Shown: piece by piece, positions 1 to 8,583 of the stretch
Numbering within the stretch: position 1 is the stretch's first letter
Layout: each line of letters starts with the position of its first letter
Assembly (NCBI RefSeq): GCF_900156805.1
Contig: NZ_FTOQ01000003.1
Span: 301,956 to 365,955 of the forward strand
Source of the DNA: Roseivivax lentus
GTDB lineage: Bacteria > Pseudomonadota > Alphaproteobacteria > Rhodobacterales > Rhodobacteraceae
DNA length: 64,000 nucleotides
Reading direction: 5' to 3'
Program-made: the position numbers and the translations under genes
The notes under the pieces: model-generated
The model's database searches: none
What the model was told of the DNA's origin: nothing
The model's input: the letters and a program-made list of their open reading frames with translations, nothing else

Positions 1-1
1 C

Positions 2-493
2 CCGCGCCGCACCGACGAGCCGCAGCCCGACAATTCCTTCCGCACCGTCTACCGGATCGGCATCGTCGGCGGTTTGTTCTTCGAACCCGCAACCGAGACG
101 CCCGGCGTGATCGACGCCTTCACCTCCGGGGTGAGCCAGACCGGCGCGATCATCCAGGGCTCGATCTCGGGCATGTGGCACATGATCACCGGGGCGATCT
201 CCACCTGCAACCTCTCGGGCCCCATCGGCATCGCCGAGACCTCGGGCGCGATGGCGAGCCAGGGCACCACGAACTTCATCTGGTTCATCGCGGTCCTGTC
301 CACGGCGGTGGGGTTGCTGAATCTCTTTCCGATCCCGGTGCTCGATGGCGGGCATCTGTGCTTTTACGCCTATGAGGCGGTGCGCGGGAAGCCGCCCAGC
401 GACCGCGCGCTCCGGGTGCTGATGTCCGTGGGCCTCGTGGTGATCCTGTCGGTGATGGTGCTGGGGCTGACCAACGACCTGTTCTGCCCGTAA
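2..493 (+). CDS. rseP: RIP metalloprotease RseP (site-2 protease), C-terminal part
   Basis: This is the last 163 residues of an intramembrane zinc metalloprotease; the 5' end lies outside the window. RseP-type proteases cleave anti-sigma factors and leftover signal peptides in the inner membrane. The visible part ends the periplasmic PDZ region and then shows hydrophobic segments and the family motif LFPIPVLDGGH (positions about 332-355), whose Asp is a zinc ligand in site-2 proteases. A second hydrophobic segment precedes the stop. The reading frame is open from base 2, so an internal TTG at 74 is not taken as the start. It lies upstream of bamA, the usual position for rseP in this order of envelope genes. 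Confidence 0.93.
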   Translation, partial: PRRTDEPQPDNSFRTVYRIGIVGGLFFEPATETPGVIDAFTSGVSQTGAIIQGSISGMWHMITGAISTCNLSGPIGIAETSGAMASQGTTNFIWFIAVLSTAVGLLNLFPIPVLDGGHLCFYAYEAVRGKPPSDRALRVLMSVGLVVILSVMVLGLTNDLFCP

Positions 494-643
494 CCGGGAC
501 AGCCCCGAAGCAGAACGGGACGGGGACCCCGGCCGGCAAACCGGCGCCCGGTGCCGCCACATCGTCATTGGCCCGCCCAATTTCGGTCGCATTCCGCCCT
601 TACTGCAGGGGCTGACGAAATCTATTTCGCCAAGGGTGAGGCC

Positions 644-769
644 ATGCAGACCATTGAACGAGGATACCGCGGACTGGAACTTCTCTGGAACCTGAACTGG
701 GACCGGATACTCTATGTCTGCACGATCATTTTCGCCCTCTCATTCGGCGCTTTCCTGGGCTCGCTCTGA
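644..769 (+). CDS. Small single-span membrane protein, 41 aa, unknown function
   Basis: I do not recognise a function. The ATG at 644 follows a purine-rich AAGGGTGAG at 632-640. The predicted 41-residue protein begins with a charged and aromatic stretch (about residues 1-21, containing ERGYRGLELLWNLNWDR) and ends with one hydrophobic segment (YVCTIIFALSFGAFLGSL), so it is probably a small inner-membrane protein. It sits between rseP and bamA and is closed by a hairpin terminator. A longer upstream start at 551 gives an unconvincing N-terminus and was not used. I recall similar short proteins in Rhodobacterales, but this is memory, not a search. Confidence 0.6.
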   Translation: MQTIERGYRGLELLWNLNWDRILYVCTIIFALSFGAFLGSL

Positions 770-779
770 GCCTGTCGAG

Positions 780-798
780 AAAGGCCGTGCGGCCTTTT
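780..798 (+). terminator. Intrinsic terminator after the small membrane protein gene
   Basis: AAAGGCCG and CGGCCTTT form an 8-bp stem around a TG centre, followed by TT. It stands 11 bases after the stop codon. Its last bases overlap the -35 box of the bamA promoter. Confidence 0.65.
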
Positions 799-825
799 GA
801 CAAGGTGTTCCAATCCCGATACTGA
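797..825 (+). promoter_or_regulatory. Predicted sigma-70 promoter of bamA
   Basis: TTGACA at 797-802, a 17-base spacer, and TACTGA at 820-825. The expected transcript start is near 832, which leaves a leader with AAGGA (845-849) ahead of the ATG at 859. It would not leave room for a ribosome site before the ATG at 838. Confidence 0.6.
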
Positions 826-858
826 CAATTCCGAGGGATGTCTGAAGGAATTGGCGGA

Positions 859-3213
859 ATGTCGAAAACGGCTGTCGCGCGCCCCTGTTTGTCGGCGCTC
901 AACGGGTTTGCGAAACGCAGCGCTATCGCGGTCTTTTCGCTGACTTCCGCCGTGGCGCTGGGGACGGTGCCGACGCCGGTCGTGGCCCAGACCTTCGTGT
1001 TCAACGATGTCCGGATCGAGGGCGCCCAGCGGATCGAGCCGGGCACCATCCTGTCCTATGCGGGCATCGCCCGCGGCCAGACGGTTTCGGCCTCAGAGCT
1101 GAACGACGCCTTCCAGAACATCCAGAATTCCGGCCTGTTCGAATCCGTCGAGATCGTGCCGCAGGGCAGCACGCTCATCATCCGGGTGGTGGAATATCCC
1201 ACGATCAACCGGATCGCCATCGAGGGCAATCGCCGCATCGAGGACGAGGATCTCGAGCCGTTGCTGCAATCGCAGTCGCGCCGCGTCTACAGCCCCTCGA
1301 CCGCCGAGGCCGACGCCAACCTGATCGCCGAGGCCTATATCCAGCAGGGCCGCATCGCGGCGCGCGTCCAGCCCCGCCTTATCCGCCGCTCCGACAACCG
1401 CGTCGACCTCGTGTTCGAGGTGTTCGAGGGCGGCGTCGCCGAGGTCGAGCGGATCGCCTTCGTCGGCAACCAGAAATTCACCGACCGGCGTCTGCGCCGG
1501 GTGCTCGAGACCAAGCAGGCGGGCCTTCTGCGCGCGATCATCACGCGCGACACCTTCATCGCCGACCGCATCCAGTTCGACCGCCAGCTGCTCGAGGATT
1601 TCTATTCCTCGCGCGGCTACGTGGATTTCCGCATCACCGGCACCAACGCCGAGCTCGCGGCCGAGCGGGACGGCTATTTCGTGACCTTCAATGTCGAGGA
1701 AGGTCAGCAATTCCGCTTCGGCGACATCACCGTGACCTCCGATCTGGCCGAGGTCGACATCGCCGCGTTCGAGCGCGCCGTATCGGTGCGGCCCGGCAAG
1801 GTCTACGCGCCGCAGCTCGTCGACCGCGACATCGAACGGCTGGAACGCCGCGCGGTCGAGGAAGGGCTCGATTTCATCCGCGTCGAGCCGCGCGTCACCC
1901 GCAACGACCGCGCGCTGACGCTCGATGTGGAATACGTCCTGACCCGCGGTCCGCGCATCTTCGTCGAACGCATCGACATCGAGGGCAACACCACCACCCT
2001 CGACCGCGTGGTGCGCCGCCAGTTCGAGACCGTGGAGGGCGATCCCTTCAATCCGCGCGAGATCCGCAACGCCGCCGAACGCATCCGCGCGCTCGGTTTC
2101 TTCGCGGATGCGGAGGTCAACGCCCGCGAAGGATCCACGCCGCAGCAGGTCATCGTCGATGTCGACGTGGAGGAACAGCCCACTGGCTCGATCTCCATCG
2201 GCGGCAGCTACTCCACCTCGACGGGTTTCGGCCTCAACCTGTCTTTCTCCGAGCGGAATTTCATCGGTCGCGGTCAGCAGTTGAGCCTCGGTCTGACCAC
2301 CAGCGAGGACAGCAACCGCTATTCGTTCAACTTCGTCGAACCGGCGCTTCTGGGCCGCGACCTCGCCTTCGGCATCGGGCTGAGCTATTCCAACACCGAA
2401 CGCCAGAACGCCGATTACAACACCGAGTCGGGCACCTTCTCGCCTTCGCTGACCTTCCCGATCTCCGATAACGGGCGGCTGCAGCTGCGCTACACGCTGG
2501 AATATACCGACCTCACGCTGCCCGACGAATCCGATGTCGGCGGGATCGTGACCGCCGAGGCGGGGCAGGGCGCGCTCTACCAAAGCTCCATCGGCTACCG
2601 CTTCAGCTACGACACCCGCCGCACCGGGCTCGACCCCGATGCGGGCGTGCTGCTCGAATTCGGCCAGGACTTCGGCGGCGTCGGCGGCGACACGACCTTT
2701 GTGCGCACCAATGTCCGCGCGGTGGCGCAGCGGCTGGCCTTCTCCGAAGAGGTGACGCTGCGCGCGATCTTCGAGGGCGGTGCGCTCAACTATACCGGCG
2801 ATGAGGGCAGCCGCGTCACCGACCGCTTTTTCCTCGGCTCCAGCCTGATGCGCGGCTTCGAGCCGGGCGGCATCGGCCCGCGCGAACGCGGTCCGGGCTT
2901 CGACGATGCGCTCGGCGGCAATTACTTCGCCGTGGCCCGTTTCGAGGCGGAATTCCCGCTCGGCCTGCCCGAGGAATACGGCATCAGCGGCGGCATGTTC
3001 TATGACGTGGGCTCGCTCTGGGGGCTCGACGACAGCGATGCGGCCACCGGCGAGGTGCTGTTCGAAGACGGCTCCCTGCGCCAGGTTGTGGGCCTGTCGC
3101 TGTTCTGGACCACGCCGCTCGGCCCGCTGCGCTTCAACTTCTCCGAAGCCCTGCAGCGCGAGGACGAGGACAAGGAACAGAATTTCGAGCTGACGATCTC
3201 GACCGACTTCTGA
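859..3213 (+). CDS. bamA: Outer membrane protein assembly factor BamA
   Basis: Core subunit of the BAM complex, which folds and inserts beta-barrel proteins in the outer membrane. From the chosen start the protein has 784 residues: a basic, hydrophobic signal peptide ending near VVAQ, then repeated POTRA domains (for example FVFNDVRIEGAQRI, INRIAIEGNRRI, VERIAFVGNQKF, IFVERIDIEGNTTT), then a 16-strand-type barrel from about residue 440 with the family segments FLGSSLMRGFE and GISGGMFYDVGSLW. The C-terminal residue is Phe, as in most outer-membrane barrels. ATG 859 is preferred over in-frame ATG 838 because AAGGA at 845-849 is well spaced. The stop overlaps the ompH start. Confidence 0.96.
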   Translation: MSKTAVARPCLSALNGFAKRSAIAVFSLTSAVALGTVPTPVVAQTFVFNDVRIEGAQRIEPGTILSYAGIARGQTVSASELNDAFQNIQNSGLFESVEIVPQGSTLIIRVVEYPTINRIAIEGNRRIEDEDLEPLLQSQSRRVYSPSTAEADANLIAEAYIQQGRIAARVQPRLIRRSDNRVDLVFEVFEGGVAEVERIAFVGNQKFTDRRLRRVLETKQAGLLRAIITRDTFIADRIQFDRQLLEDFYSSRGYVDFRITGTNAELAAERDGYFVTFNVEEGQQFRFGDITVTSDLAEVDIAAFERAVSVRPGKVYAPQLVDRDIERLERRAVEEGLDFIRVEPRVTRNDRALTLDVEYVLTRGPRIFVERIDIEGNTTTLDRVVRRQFETVEGDPFNPREIRNAAERIRALGFFADAEVNAREGSTPQQVIVDVDVEEQPTGSISIGGSYSTSTGFGLNLSFSERNFIGRGQQLSLGLTTSEDSNRYSFNFVEPALLGRDLAFGIGLSYSNTERQNADYNTESGTFSPSLTFPISDNGRLQLRYTLEYTDLTLPDESDVGGIVTAEAGQGALYQSSIGYRFSYDTRRTGLDPDAGVLLEFGQDFGGVGGDTTFVRTNVRAVAQRLAFSEEVTLRAIFEGGALNYTGDEGSRVTDRFFLGSSLMRGFEPGGIGPRERGPGFDDALGGNYFAVARFEAEFPLGLPEEYGISGGMFYDVGSLWGLDDSDAATGEVLFEDGSLRQVVGLSLFWTTPLGPLRFNFSEALQREDEDKEQNFELTISTDF

Positions 3214-3947
3214 TGCGGACCCGCGCCGGGATAGCGACCGGTCTCGCCGCGTTCGGCCTCGCGCTGGCGCTCTGGACCGGCGGCGCGACGCCTGCCGCCG
3301 CACAGGAGGCGCGACCGGCCCCGGCGCAATCCGAGGCGCCGCGCCAGATCGTCCGCTCGCCGATCCTGACCCTCGAATCCGAACGGCTCTTCGTCGACAG
3401 CGCGCTCGGCCAGCGCCTCATCGCCGAGATCGAGGCGGCGGGTCAGGCCCTGTCGGCCGAGAATCGCCGCATCGAGACCGAGCTCACCGAAGAAGAGCGC
3501 CGGCTGACCGCGCTGCGCGCCGAAACCGCCCCGGCCGAGTTCCGCGATCTTGCCGATGCCTTCGACGACCGCGTTCAGGCCCTGCGCCAGAGCCAGGATG
3601 CCAAGGCCCGCGAGCTGGCCAATCGCGGCGACCGGGTGCGCCGGGACTTCTTCAACGCGGTCCAGCCCGTCCTGACCGAGATCCTGCGCGAGGCGGGCGC
3701 GGCCCTGATCATCGAGCGGGCGAATGTGCTGCTCAGCGCCAATGCGATCGACATCACCGATCTGGCCATTGCCCGCGTCGATGCCCGGATCGGGGACGGC
3801 GCCGACGTGATGCCCGGTGAGGGCGCGGGCGCGGAGGATCCGGAGGCGGCGCCGGATGCCGCGGTCCCGGATGCCGGGGACGGCGCGGACGGCAGCCCGC
3901 TTTTCGACATGGGCGATCCGCAGGCCGGCACCGACGACCGCCCCTAG
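3213..3947 (+). CDS. OmpH/Skp-family periplasmic chaperone
   Basis: Skp-type chaperones hold unfolded outer-membrane proteins in the periplasm. The 244-residue protein starts with a signal peptide ending around AAAQEA. A short beta region ([20 protein letters not shown]) follows, then a long charged helical region rich in Glu, Arg and Ala (about residues 70-150) that fits the coiled-coil arms of Skp. The C-terminal tail (from about residue 200) is acidic and Ala/Gly/Asp-rich and goes beyond the usual 160-190 residues of the family. Its ATG overlaps the bamA stop by one base, so the genes are probably translationally coupled. Confidence 0.88.
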   Translation: MRTRAGIATGLAAFGLALALWTGGATPAAAQEARPAPAQSEAPRQIVRSPILTLESERLFVDSALGQRLIAEIEAAGQALSAENRRIETELTEEERRLTALRAETAPAEFRDLADAFDDRVQALRQSQDAKARELANRGDRVRRDFFNAVQPVLTEILREAGAALIIERANVLLSANAIDITDLAIARVDARIGDGADVMPGEGAGAEDPEAAPDAAVPDAGDGADGSPLFDMGDPQAGTDDRP

Positions 3948-4066
3948 GGCGCGGCGCCGCGCGCAGCGCTTGCACCGCGCCGCGCCGGTTGCTACCCACC
4001 TTGGACCGCCCGCATCCTGCCCCGCGCCGTCTGCGCTGCCCGGATGTGCCAGCCGAGAGGAAGACC

Positions 4067-4528
4067 ATGTCCGACGATCTGAAACGCGCCGATATCCAGC
4101 TCATCCAGCGCATCCTGCCGCATCGCTACCCGTTCCTGCTGGTGGACCGGGTCGAAGAGATCGACGGCACCGCCTCGGCGCTCGGCATCAAGAACGTCAC
4201 CATGAACGAGCCGCATTTCCAGGGCCATTTTCCCGGCACGCCGATCATGCCCGGCGTCACCATCGTCGAGGCGATGGCCCAGACCGCGGGCGTGATGGTC
4301 GGCGTCGCGCTCGATCTCGCGGACAAGGAAATGCTGATCTATTTCATGGGTATCGACGGCTGCAAGTTCCGCCGCAAGGTGATCCCCGGCGACCAGCTCC
4401 AGATGCGGCTCGAGACGCTGCGCGGAAAGCCCGGCGGCAAGGTGTGGAAGTTCAAGGGCACCGCGACCGTCGATGGCGAAATGGCCGCCGAAGCCGAGTT
4501 CACCGCGATGATGGATCTGTCGAAGTGA
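4067..4528 (+). CDS. fabZ: 3-hydroxyacyl-[acyl-carrier-protein] dehydratase FabZ
   Basis: Cytoplasmic hot-dog-fold enzyme that removes water from 3-hydroxyacyl-ACP in fatty acid synthesis. It competes with LpxA for 3-hydroxyacyl-ACP, which fits their coupling here. The 153-residue protein starts at an ATG preceded by GAGAGGA (4055-4062). It shows the family signature [14 protein letters not shown] and the catalytic block [15 protein letters not shown] followed by EAMAQTAG, with the expected His and Glu. Length matches the family. A longer reading frame starting at 3989 lacks homologous sequence at its start. The stop overlaps the GTG of lpxA (GTGA). Confidence 0.96.
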   Translation: MSDDLKRADIQLIQRILPHRYPFLLVDRVEEIDGTASALGIKNVTMNEPHFQGHFPGTPIMPGVTIVEAMAQTAGVMVGVALDLADKEMLIYFMGIDGCKFRRKVIPGDQLQMRLETLRGKPGGKVWKFKGTATVDGEMAAEAEFTAMMDLSK

Positions 4529-5319
4529 GCGATACCGCCCCGCGCATTCACCCCTCGGCCTTCGTCGAGGAGGGCGCCGAGATCGGCCCCGGCTGCGAGA
4601 TCGGCGCCTTCTGCCATATCGGCCCCGAGGTGCGGCTGGGCCCCGGCAACGTGCTGAAAAGCCACGTGGTCCTGACCGGCGACACCCGGATCGGCGCGGA
4701 CAACACCTTCTTTTCCTTCTGCGTGATCGGCGAGATCCCGCAGGACAAGAAGTTCAAGGGCGAGAAGACCAAGCTCGAGATCGGCGACCGCAACCGCATC
4801 CGCGAACATGTCACCATCAATGCGGGCACCGAGGGCGGCGGCGGCGTCACCCGGCTCGGCAACGATTGCCTCATCATGGCGGGTGCGCATGTGGCCCATG
4901 ACGTGGTCGTGGGCAACAACGTGATCCTGGTGAACAATTCGGCCCTCGCGGGGCATTGCGTGATCCATGACGACGTGATCGTCGGCGGCCTCTCGGGTGT
5001 GCATCAATTCGTGCGCATCGGGCGCGGCGCCATCATCGGGGCCGTGACCATGGTGACCAACGACGTCATTCCCTACGGCCTCGTGCAGGCGCCGCGCGGG
5101 GTGCTCGACGGGCTCAACCTCGTCGGGCTGAAGCGCCGCGGCGTGGCGCGCAGCGACATCACCGCCCTGCGCGCGGCCTTCCAGATGCTGGCCCAGGGCG
5201 AGGGCGCCTTTGCCGATCGCGCCCGCCGTCTCGGCGAGGAAACCGAAAGCGACTACGTGCGCGAGATCGTGGAGTTCATCACGAGCGCCACGGATCGCCA
5301 CTTCCTCACCCCGGGCTGA
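4525..5319 (+). CDS. lpxA: Acyl-ACP--UDP-N-acetylglucosamine O-acyltransferase LpxA
   Basis: First step of lipid A synthesis: transfers a 3-hydroxyacyl chain to UDP-GlcNAc. With the GTG start at 4525 the protein has 264 residues, the normal length. The N-terminal two thirds is a left-handed beta-helix of hexapeptide repeats ([20 protein letters not shown] and onward). The conserved stretch [12 protein letters not shown] and the block [19 protein letters not shown] precede [13 protein letters not shown], which supplies the helix core. The C-terminal alpha-helical tail follows. The start overlaps the fabZ stop by four bases; lpxI begins six bases after its stop. Confidence 0.96.
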   Translation: MSDTAPRIHPSAFVEEGAEIGPGCEIGAFCHIGPEVRLGPGNVLKSHVVLTGDTRIGADNTFFSFCVIGEIPQDKKFKGEKTKLEIGDRNRIREHVTINAGTEGGGGVTRLGNDCLIMAGAHVAHDVVVGNNVILVNNSALAGHCVIHDDVIVGGLSGVHQFVRIGRGAIIGAVTMVTNDVIPYGLVQAPRGVLDGLNLVGLKRRGVARSDITALRAAFQMLAQGEGAFADRARRLGEETESDYVREIVEFITSATDRHFLTPG

Positions 5320-5324
5320 GCCGC

Positions 5325-6233
5325 GTGCTGGCGCTGATCGCAGGGCGGGGGGCCTTGCCCGGCGCGGTGGCCGCGACCCGGGTCGAGAAGCCGCTGGTCT
5401 GCGCGCTGGCGGGCAATCCGCCCGACAGCCTCTTGCCCGATCTGACTTTCCGCATCGAGACGCTGGGCAGCCTCCTTGCCGATCTGACGGCGCGCGGCGT
5501 GACCGCGCTCTGCCTCTGCGGCGGCATTGACCGCCCGCAGATCGACCCGGCGGCCATCGATGCCGCGACCGAACCGCTGGTCCCGCGCCTGAAGGAGGCG
5601 CTGTCGCAGGGCGATGACGGCGCGCTGCGCGTGGTCATGGCGCTTTTCGAGGAGGCGGGCTTCACGATCCTCGCCGCCCACGAGGCCGCGCCCGATCTGC
5701 TGCTGCCGCCCGGCACGCCCACGCGCCGAGCGCCGCCCGCCATCGCCGCGACCGAGGCGCGCGTCGGAGACCGCGTGATCGCCGAGATGGGCCGGGCGGA
5801 TCAGGGCCAGGCCTGCGTGATCCGCGGCACCGAGGTCCTGGCCCGCGAGGATGCGCGCGGCACCGACGCGATGCTGGCGGGGCTGGCGGGCGGGCCGGGC
5901 GCCACGGGCGGCGCGGGGCAGGGCGCGGGCCTCGGCGATCCCGCGGATTTCCTGATGGACACGACCTATGACGTGCTCGGCGGTGCGGCGGACTGGCTTT
6001 CGGGCGCCGGGCCGCGCGGGGCGGGCTGTCTCTGCAAGGCGCCGAAACCCGCTCAGGACCGCCGCGCCGACCTCCCGGCCATCGGCCCCGACACGGTCAC
6101 GGGCGCGGCGGCCGCGGGCCTTGCGGGCCTCGTGATCGAGGCGGGCGGCGTGATCGTGCTCGACCGCGCGAAGACGCTCGCCAGAGCGGATGAGCTGGGC
6201 CTCTACCTCTGGTCCCGCGAAAGGCCCGCCTGA
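5325..6233 (+). CDS. lpxI: UDP-2,3-diacylglucosamine diphosphatase LpxI
   Basis: LpxI (formerly DUF1009) makes lipid X from UDP-2,3-diacylglucosamine and replaces LpxH in many alphaproteobacteria. The 302-residue protein begins at GTG 5325 with the family start LALIAGRGALP. It contains GVTALCLCGGIDRPQ, the segment GDDGALRVVMALFEEAGF, and near the C-terminus the block AGLAGLVIEAGGVIVLD. A Gly/Ala-rich stretch around residues 185-205 looks like a loop insertion and makes it slightly longer than usual. It lies between lpxA and lpxB, which supports the role. The stop overlaps the lpxB ATG. Confidence 0.93.
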   Translation: MLALIAGRGALPGAVAATRVEKPLVCALAGNPPDSLLPDLTFRIETLGSLLADLTARGVTALCLCGGIDRPQIDPAAIDAATEPLVPRLKEALSQGDDGALRVVMALFEEAGFTILAAHEAAPDLLLPPGTPTRRAPPAIAATEARVGDRVIAEMGRADQGQACVIRGTEVLAREDARGTDAMLAGLAGGPGATGGAGQGAGLGDPADFLMDTTYDVLGGAADWLSGAGPRGAGCLCKAPKPAQDRRADLPAIGPDTVTGAAAAGLAGLVIEAGGVIVLDRAKTLARADELGLYLWSRERPA

Positions 6234-7402
6234 TGCGCGTCTTCGTCATCGCGGGGGAGCCTTCGGGCGACCGTCTCGGCGCGGCGCTCATGCGCGGGCT
6301 GCGGCGCACCGCGCTGGAGACCGTAACCTTCGAGGGCATCGGCGGCGAACGCATGATCGAGGAGGGTCTCGACAGCCTCTTTCCCATGGACGAGATCTCG
6401 ATCATGGGTATCCTCGAGATCCTGCGCGAATACCGCAGCCTCAAGGCCCGCATCCGCGAGACCGCCCGCGCCGTGATCGCCGCCAGGCCCGACGTGCTCG
6501 TCACCATCGACCTGCCGGAATTCTGCCTGCGCGTGGCCGAGCTGGTGAAGGCTGAAAGCGAAATCCGCGTCGTGCATTACGTCGCCCCCACGGTCTGGGC
6601 GTGGCGTCCGAAACGCGCGCAGAAGATGGCCGCGCATGTGGACCAGGTCCTCGCGCTTCTGCCGTTCGAGCCGCCCTACATGGAAGCCGCGGGCATGCGC
6701 TGCGATTTCGTGGGCCATCCGGTGGTGACCGATCCGCAGGCGAGCCATGCGGAGATGGCCGCCTTCCGGCTCACCCATGGCTTGGGCGAGGCACCGCTCT
6801 GCCTCGTGCTGCCGGGCTCGCGCCGGTCCGAGGTGGCCCGCCTCGCGCCGGTCTTCGGCGAGGCCGTCGCGCGGCTGCACGCGGCGCGACCCGATCTGCG
6901 CTTCGTCGTGCCGGCGGCCCAATCGGTCGCGGGCGCGGTGCAGGAGGCGGTGCAGGACTGGCCCGGCGCGCCCATCGTGCTCGATCCCCGCGACCCCGAA
7001 CGCCTCGACATGGTCACCGCCAAGCGCGCGGCCTTCGGCGCGGCGGATGTGGCGCTGGCGGCCTCGGGCACGGTGTCGCTCGAACTGGCCGCTGCCGCCA
7101 CGCCCATGGTCATTGCCTATGACATGAACTGGCTGTCGCGGCAGATCATCGGGCGGATGCTGCGCACCGACACGGTGACGCTGGTCAGCCTCGTTTCGGA
7201 GACCCGCGTGGTGCCGGAATTCATCGGCAAGGCCTGCAAGCCCGGCCCCATCGCCGAGGCGGTGCTGAACGTTCTCGATGCGCCCGAGGCGCAGAGCCGC
7301 GCCATGACGGAGACCATGGACCGACTGGGCCTCGGCGGGCCGCCCCCGGGCGAGCGCGCCGCGCGGGCGGTGCTGGATGGTCTGGGCATGGCCCACCGCT
7401 GA
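6233..7402 (+). CDS. lpxB: Lipid-A-disaccharide synthase LpxB
   Basis: Family 19 glycosyltransferase that joins lipid X and UDP-2,3-diacylglucosamine into the lipid A disaccharide at the inner membrane. The 389-residue protein opens with the typical VIAGEPSGDRLGAALM. It then shows MGILEILREY, the segment VHYVAPTVWAWRPKR, the block CLVLPGSRRSEV (nucleotide-sugar binding side), and ALAASGTVSLELAAAATPMV. Length and motif order fit the family. It is the last gene of the envelope operon; the following 200 bases contain the convergent terminator of the next gene. Confidence 0.96.
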   Translation: MRVFVIAGEPSGDRLGAALMRGLRRTALETVTFEGIGGERMIEEGLDSLFPMDEISIMGILEILREYRSLKARIRETARAVIAARPDVLVTIDLPEFCLRVAELVKAESEIRVVHYVAPTVWAWRPKRAQKMAAHVDQVLALLPFEPPYMEAAGMRCDFVGHPVVTDPQASHAEMAAFRLTHGLGEAPLCLVLPGSRRSEVARLAPVFGEAVARLHAARPDLRFVVPAAQSVAGAVQEAVQDWPGAPIVLDPRDPERLDMVTAKRAAFGAADVALAASGTVSLELAAAATPMVIAYDMNWLSRQIIGRMLRTDTVTLVSLVSETRVVPEFIGKACKPGPIAEAVLNVLDAPEAQSRAMTETMDRLGLGGPPPGERAARAVLDGLGMAHR

Positions 7403-7550
7403 GAGGATCCGCGGCCGCGTTCGGCCAAGCGAGCCGCCGAAAGCCGCAGCGGCGGCCATGAGCCCCCGCGATGGGACCGAACCGGGCACCGCTGGCGATG
7501 TTGCGCCTGCGCTGGCTGGCTTTCCCGACCCGATCCGCGCCCCGCACATG

Positions 7551-7579
7551 AAAACGCCCGAAGCGCGCGGCTCCGGGCG
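7551..7579 (-). terminator. Terminator of the IalB-family gene
   Basis: An imperfect hairpin (CGCCCG at 7555-7560 pairs with CGGGCG at 7574-7579, with further AGC/GCT pairing inside) is followed on the minus strand by TTTT (7551-7554). It sits 28 bases past the stop of the minus-strand gene. The rest of 7403-7606 shows no gene. Confidence 0.6.
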
Positions 7580-7606
7580 ATCTGCGATGTCCGGTTGTTG
7601 CGCGCC

Positions 7607-8260
7607 TTACTGCGAGGCGCTGACCGAGTCGTAGCTGTTGGTGAAGCCCGACAGCGACATGCCAACCGTCACCTTCTGGTCCGGCGCCGCGGCGGGCACG
7701 ATGGTGATGTTGGCCACGGCCCCGCGCTTGAAGGCGGCGATGTCAGCCTCGGTGAAGCCCACCCGCGCGACGCAGCCCAGCTGCGCGCAGAAGGCGAAGT
7801 CATAGCGCTTGGCCGCGCCGCCATCGACGGCCATGGTCAGCTTCTGTGTCAGCAGCGTCTCCAGCGGCACGATGAAATTCGCGCCCGCCACGGCCTGGCC
7901 CTGGCCCTCGACCTTGAACAGGCTCACCTCGGCCACCGAATTGCCGTCCTCGTCGTTGAGCAACTGGTAAAGCTGGCACGGATCGTCGCCATCGGGGTTG
8001 CGCAGGCATTGGATCGACCAGTCGCCGATGGTCTCGCGCACGTAGCTGCCATCCTCGGCGCCTTCGGGTGCGGCGGCGGCCTCGTCGGTCACGGGCTCCC
8101 CGGTGTCGAAGATCGGCGGGGCCTCCGCCGCCGGGGCCTCGCTCGCCTCAGGTGTGCCGGTCTCTTCCTCTGCGGGCGGGGCCGTGCCGCTGTCCTGGGC
8201 CAGCGCCGGGGTGGCGCCCAGAAGGGCGATCAGGGAAAGGTGGGTCAGCGTCGTCTTCAT
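7607..8260 (-). CDS. Invasion-associated locus B (IalB) family secreted protein
   Basis: The IalB family is found in Bartonella virulence and, much more widely, in free-living alphaproteobacteria, where its role is not settled. The 217-residue protein has a clear signal peptide (MKTTLTHLSLIALLGATPALAQ). A low-complexity Ala/Pro/Glu linker of about 50 residues follows. The IalB domain starts near IGDWSIQCLR and has two Cys pairs (CLRNPDGDDPC and CAQLGC) that probably form disulfides in the periplasm. The family end block YDFAFCAQLGC...VGFTEADIAAFKRG is present. It is a single gene with its own predicted promoter and terminator. Confidence 0.88.
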   Translation of the reverse strand: MKTTLTHLSLIALLGATPALAQDSGTAPPAEEETGTPEASEAPAAEAPPIFDTGEPVTDEAAAAPEGAEDGSYVRETIGDWSIQCLRNPDGDDPCQLYQLLNDEDGNSVAEVSLFKVEGQGQAVAGANFIVPLETLLTQKLTMAVDGGAAKRYDFAFCAQLGCVARVGFTEADIAAFKRGAVANITIVPAAAPDQKVTVGMSLSGFTNSYDSVSASQ

Positions 8261-8301
8261 CTACAGCGCTCCTCGGGGATGCTTGGTCGTGTTCGGGGCA
8301 T

Positions 8302-8330
8302 CGTTTAGCACGGGCGGCTGCGGGTGTCAG
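8302..8330 (-). promoter_or_regulatory. Predicted promoter of the IalB-family gene
   Basis: Read on the minus strand: CTGACA (8330-8325), a 17-base spacer, and TAAACG (8307-8302). GAGGAG then lies about 8 bases before the ATG at 8260. Confidence 0.5.
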
Positions 8331-8397
8331 GGGGGGAATACGGCCCGGCGATCCGGCGCCGGTGCGGCAGCTTCGCGCTGCAAGCCCTTGATCGCGA

Positions 8398-8471
8398 GAG
8401 AAAAAAGAAAAGAGAGCCCTTGGGCTCTCTTTTCCATTCTCTCCCCGTCGGACTGGCCGACTTTGTCATTG
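8398..8471 (-). ncRNA. Candidate small RNA A (about 74 nt)
   Basis: No reading frame fits this stretch, but it has the parts of a small-RNA gene on the minus strand: a promoter-like pair upstream (8478-8506), a short 5' hairpin (GTCGG, loop CCAGT, CCGAC), a purine-rich linker, and a 12-bp terminator hairpin. The terminator has a long T/C tract on the minus strand. The plus strand has only four T after the hairpin, so the minus strand is favoured. I cannot assign it to a known family. The start is estimated from the promoter. Confidence 0.45.
8401..8433 (-). terminator. Strong intrinsic terminator of candidate small RNA A
   Basis: Perfect 12-bp stem (8408-8419 with 8422-8433, a 2-base loop). 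On the minus strand the T-rich 3' arm runs into TTTTCTTTTTT. It may also work weakly on the plus strand. Confidence 0.7.
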
Positions 8472-8477
8472 GATGGG

Positions 8478-8506
8478 ACGCTACGATGGGATGCCTCACC
8501 CGTCAA
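8478..8506 (-). promoter_or_regulatory. Predicted promoter of candidate small RNA A
   Basis: Read on the minus strand: TTGACG (8506-8501), a 17-base spacer, TAGCGT (8483-8478). It faces the terminator at 8401-8433 and no coding gene starts between them. Confidence 0.45.
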
Positions 8507-8556
8507 CAGCCAATATCAACAGAATTCCCCACAGGCCGCACTTGTAATGTTGCGCG

Positions 8557-8583
8557 AAAAAAAGCCGCGTCCGAAGACGCGGC
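8557..8583 (-). terminator. Strong intrinsic terminator with UUCG tetraloop
   Basis: Minus strand: GCCGCGTC, TTCG loop closed by C-G, GACGCGGC, then seven T (8563-8557). A perfect 8-bp stem. Confidence 0.8.
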
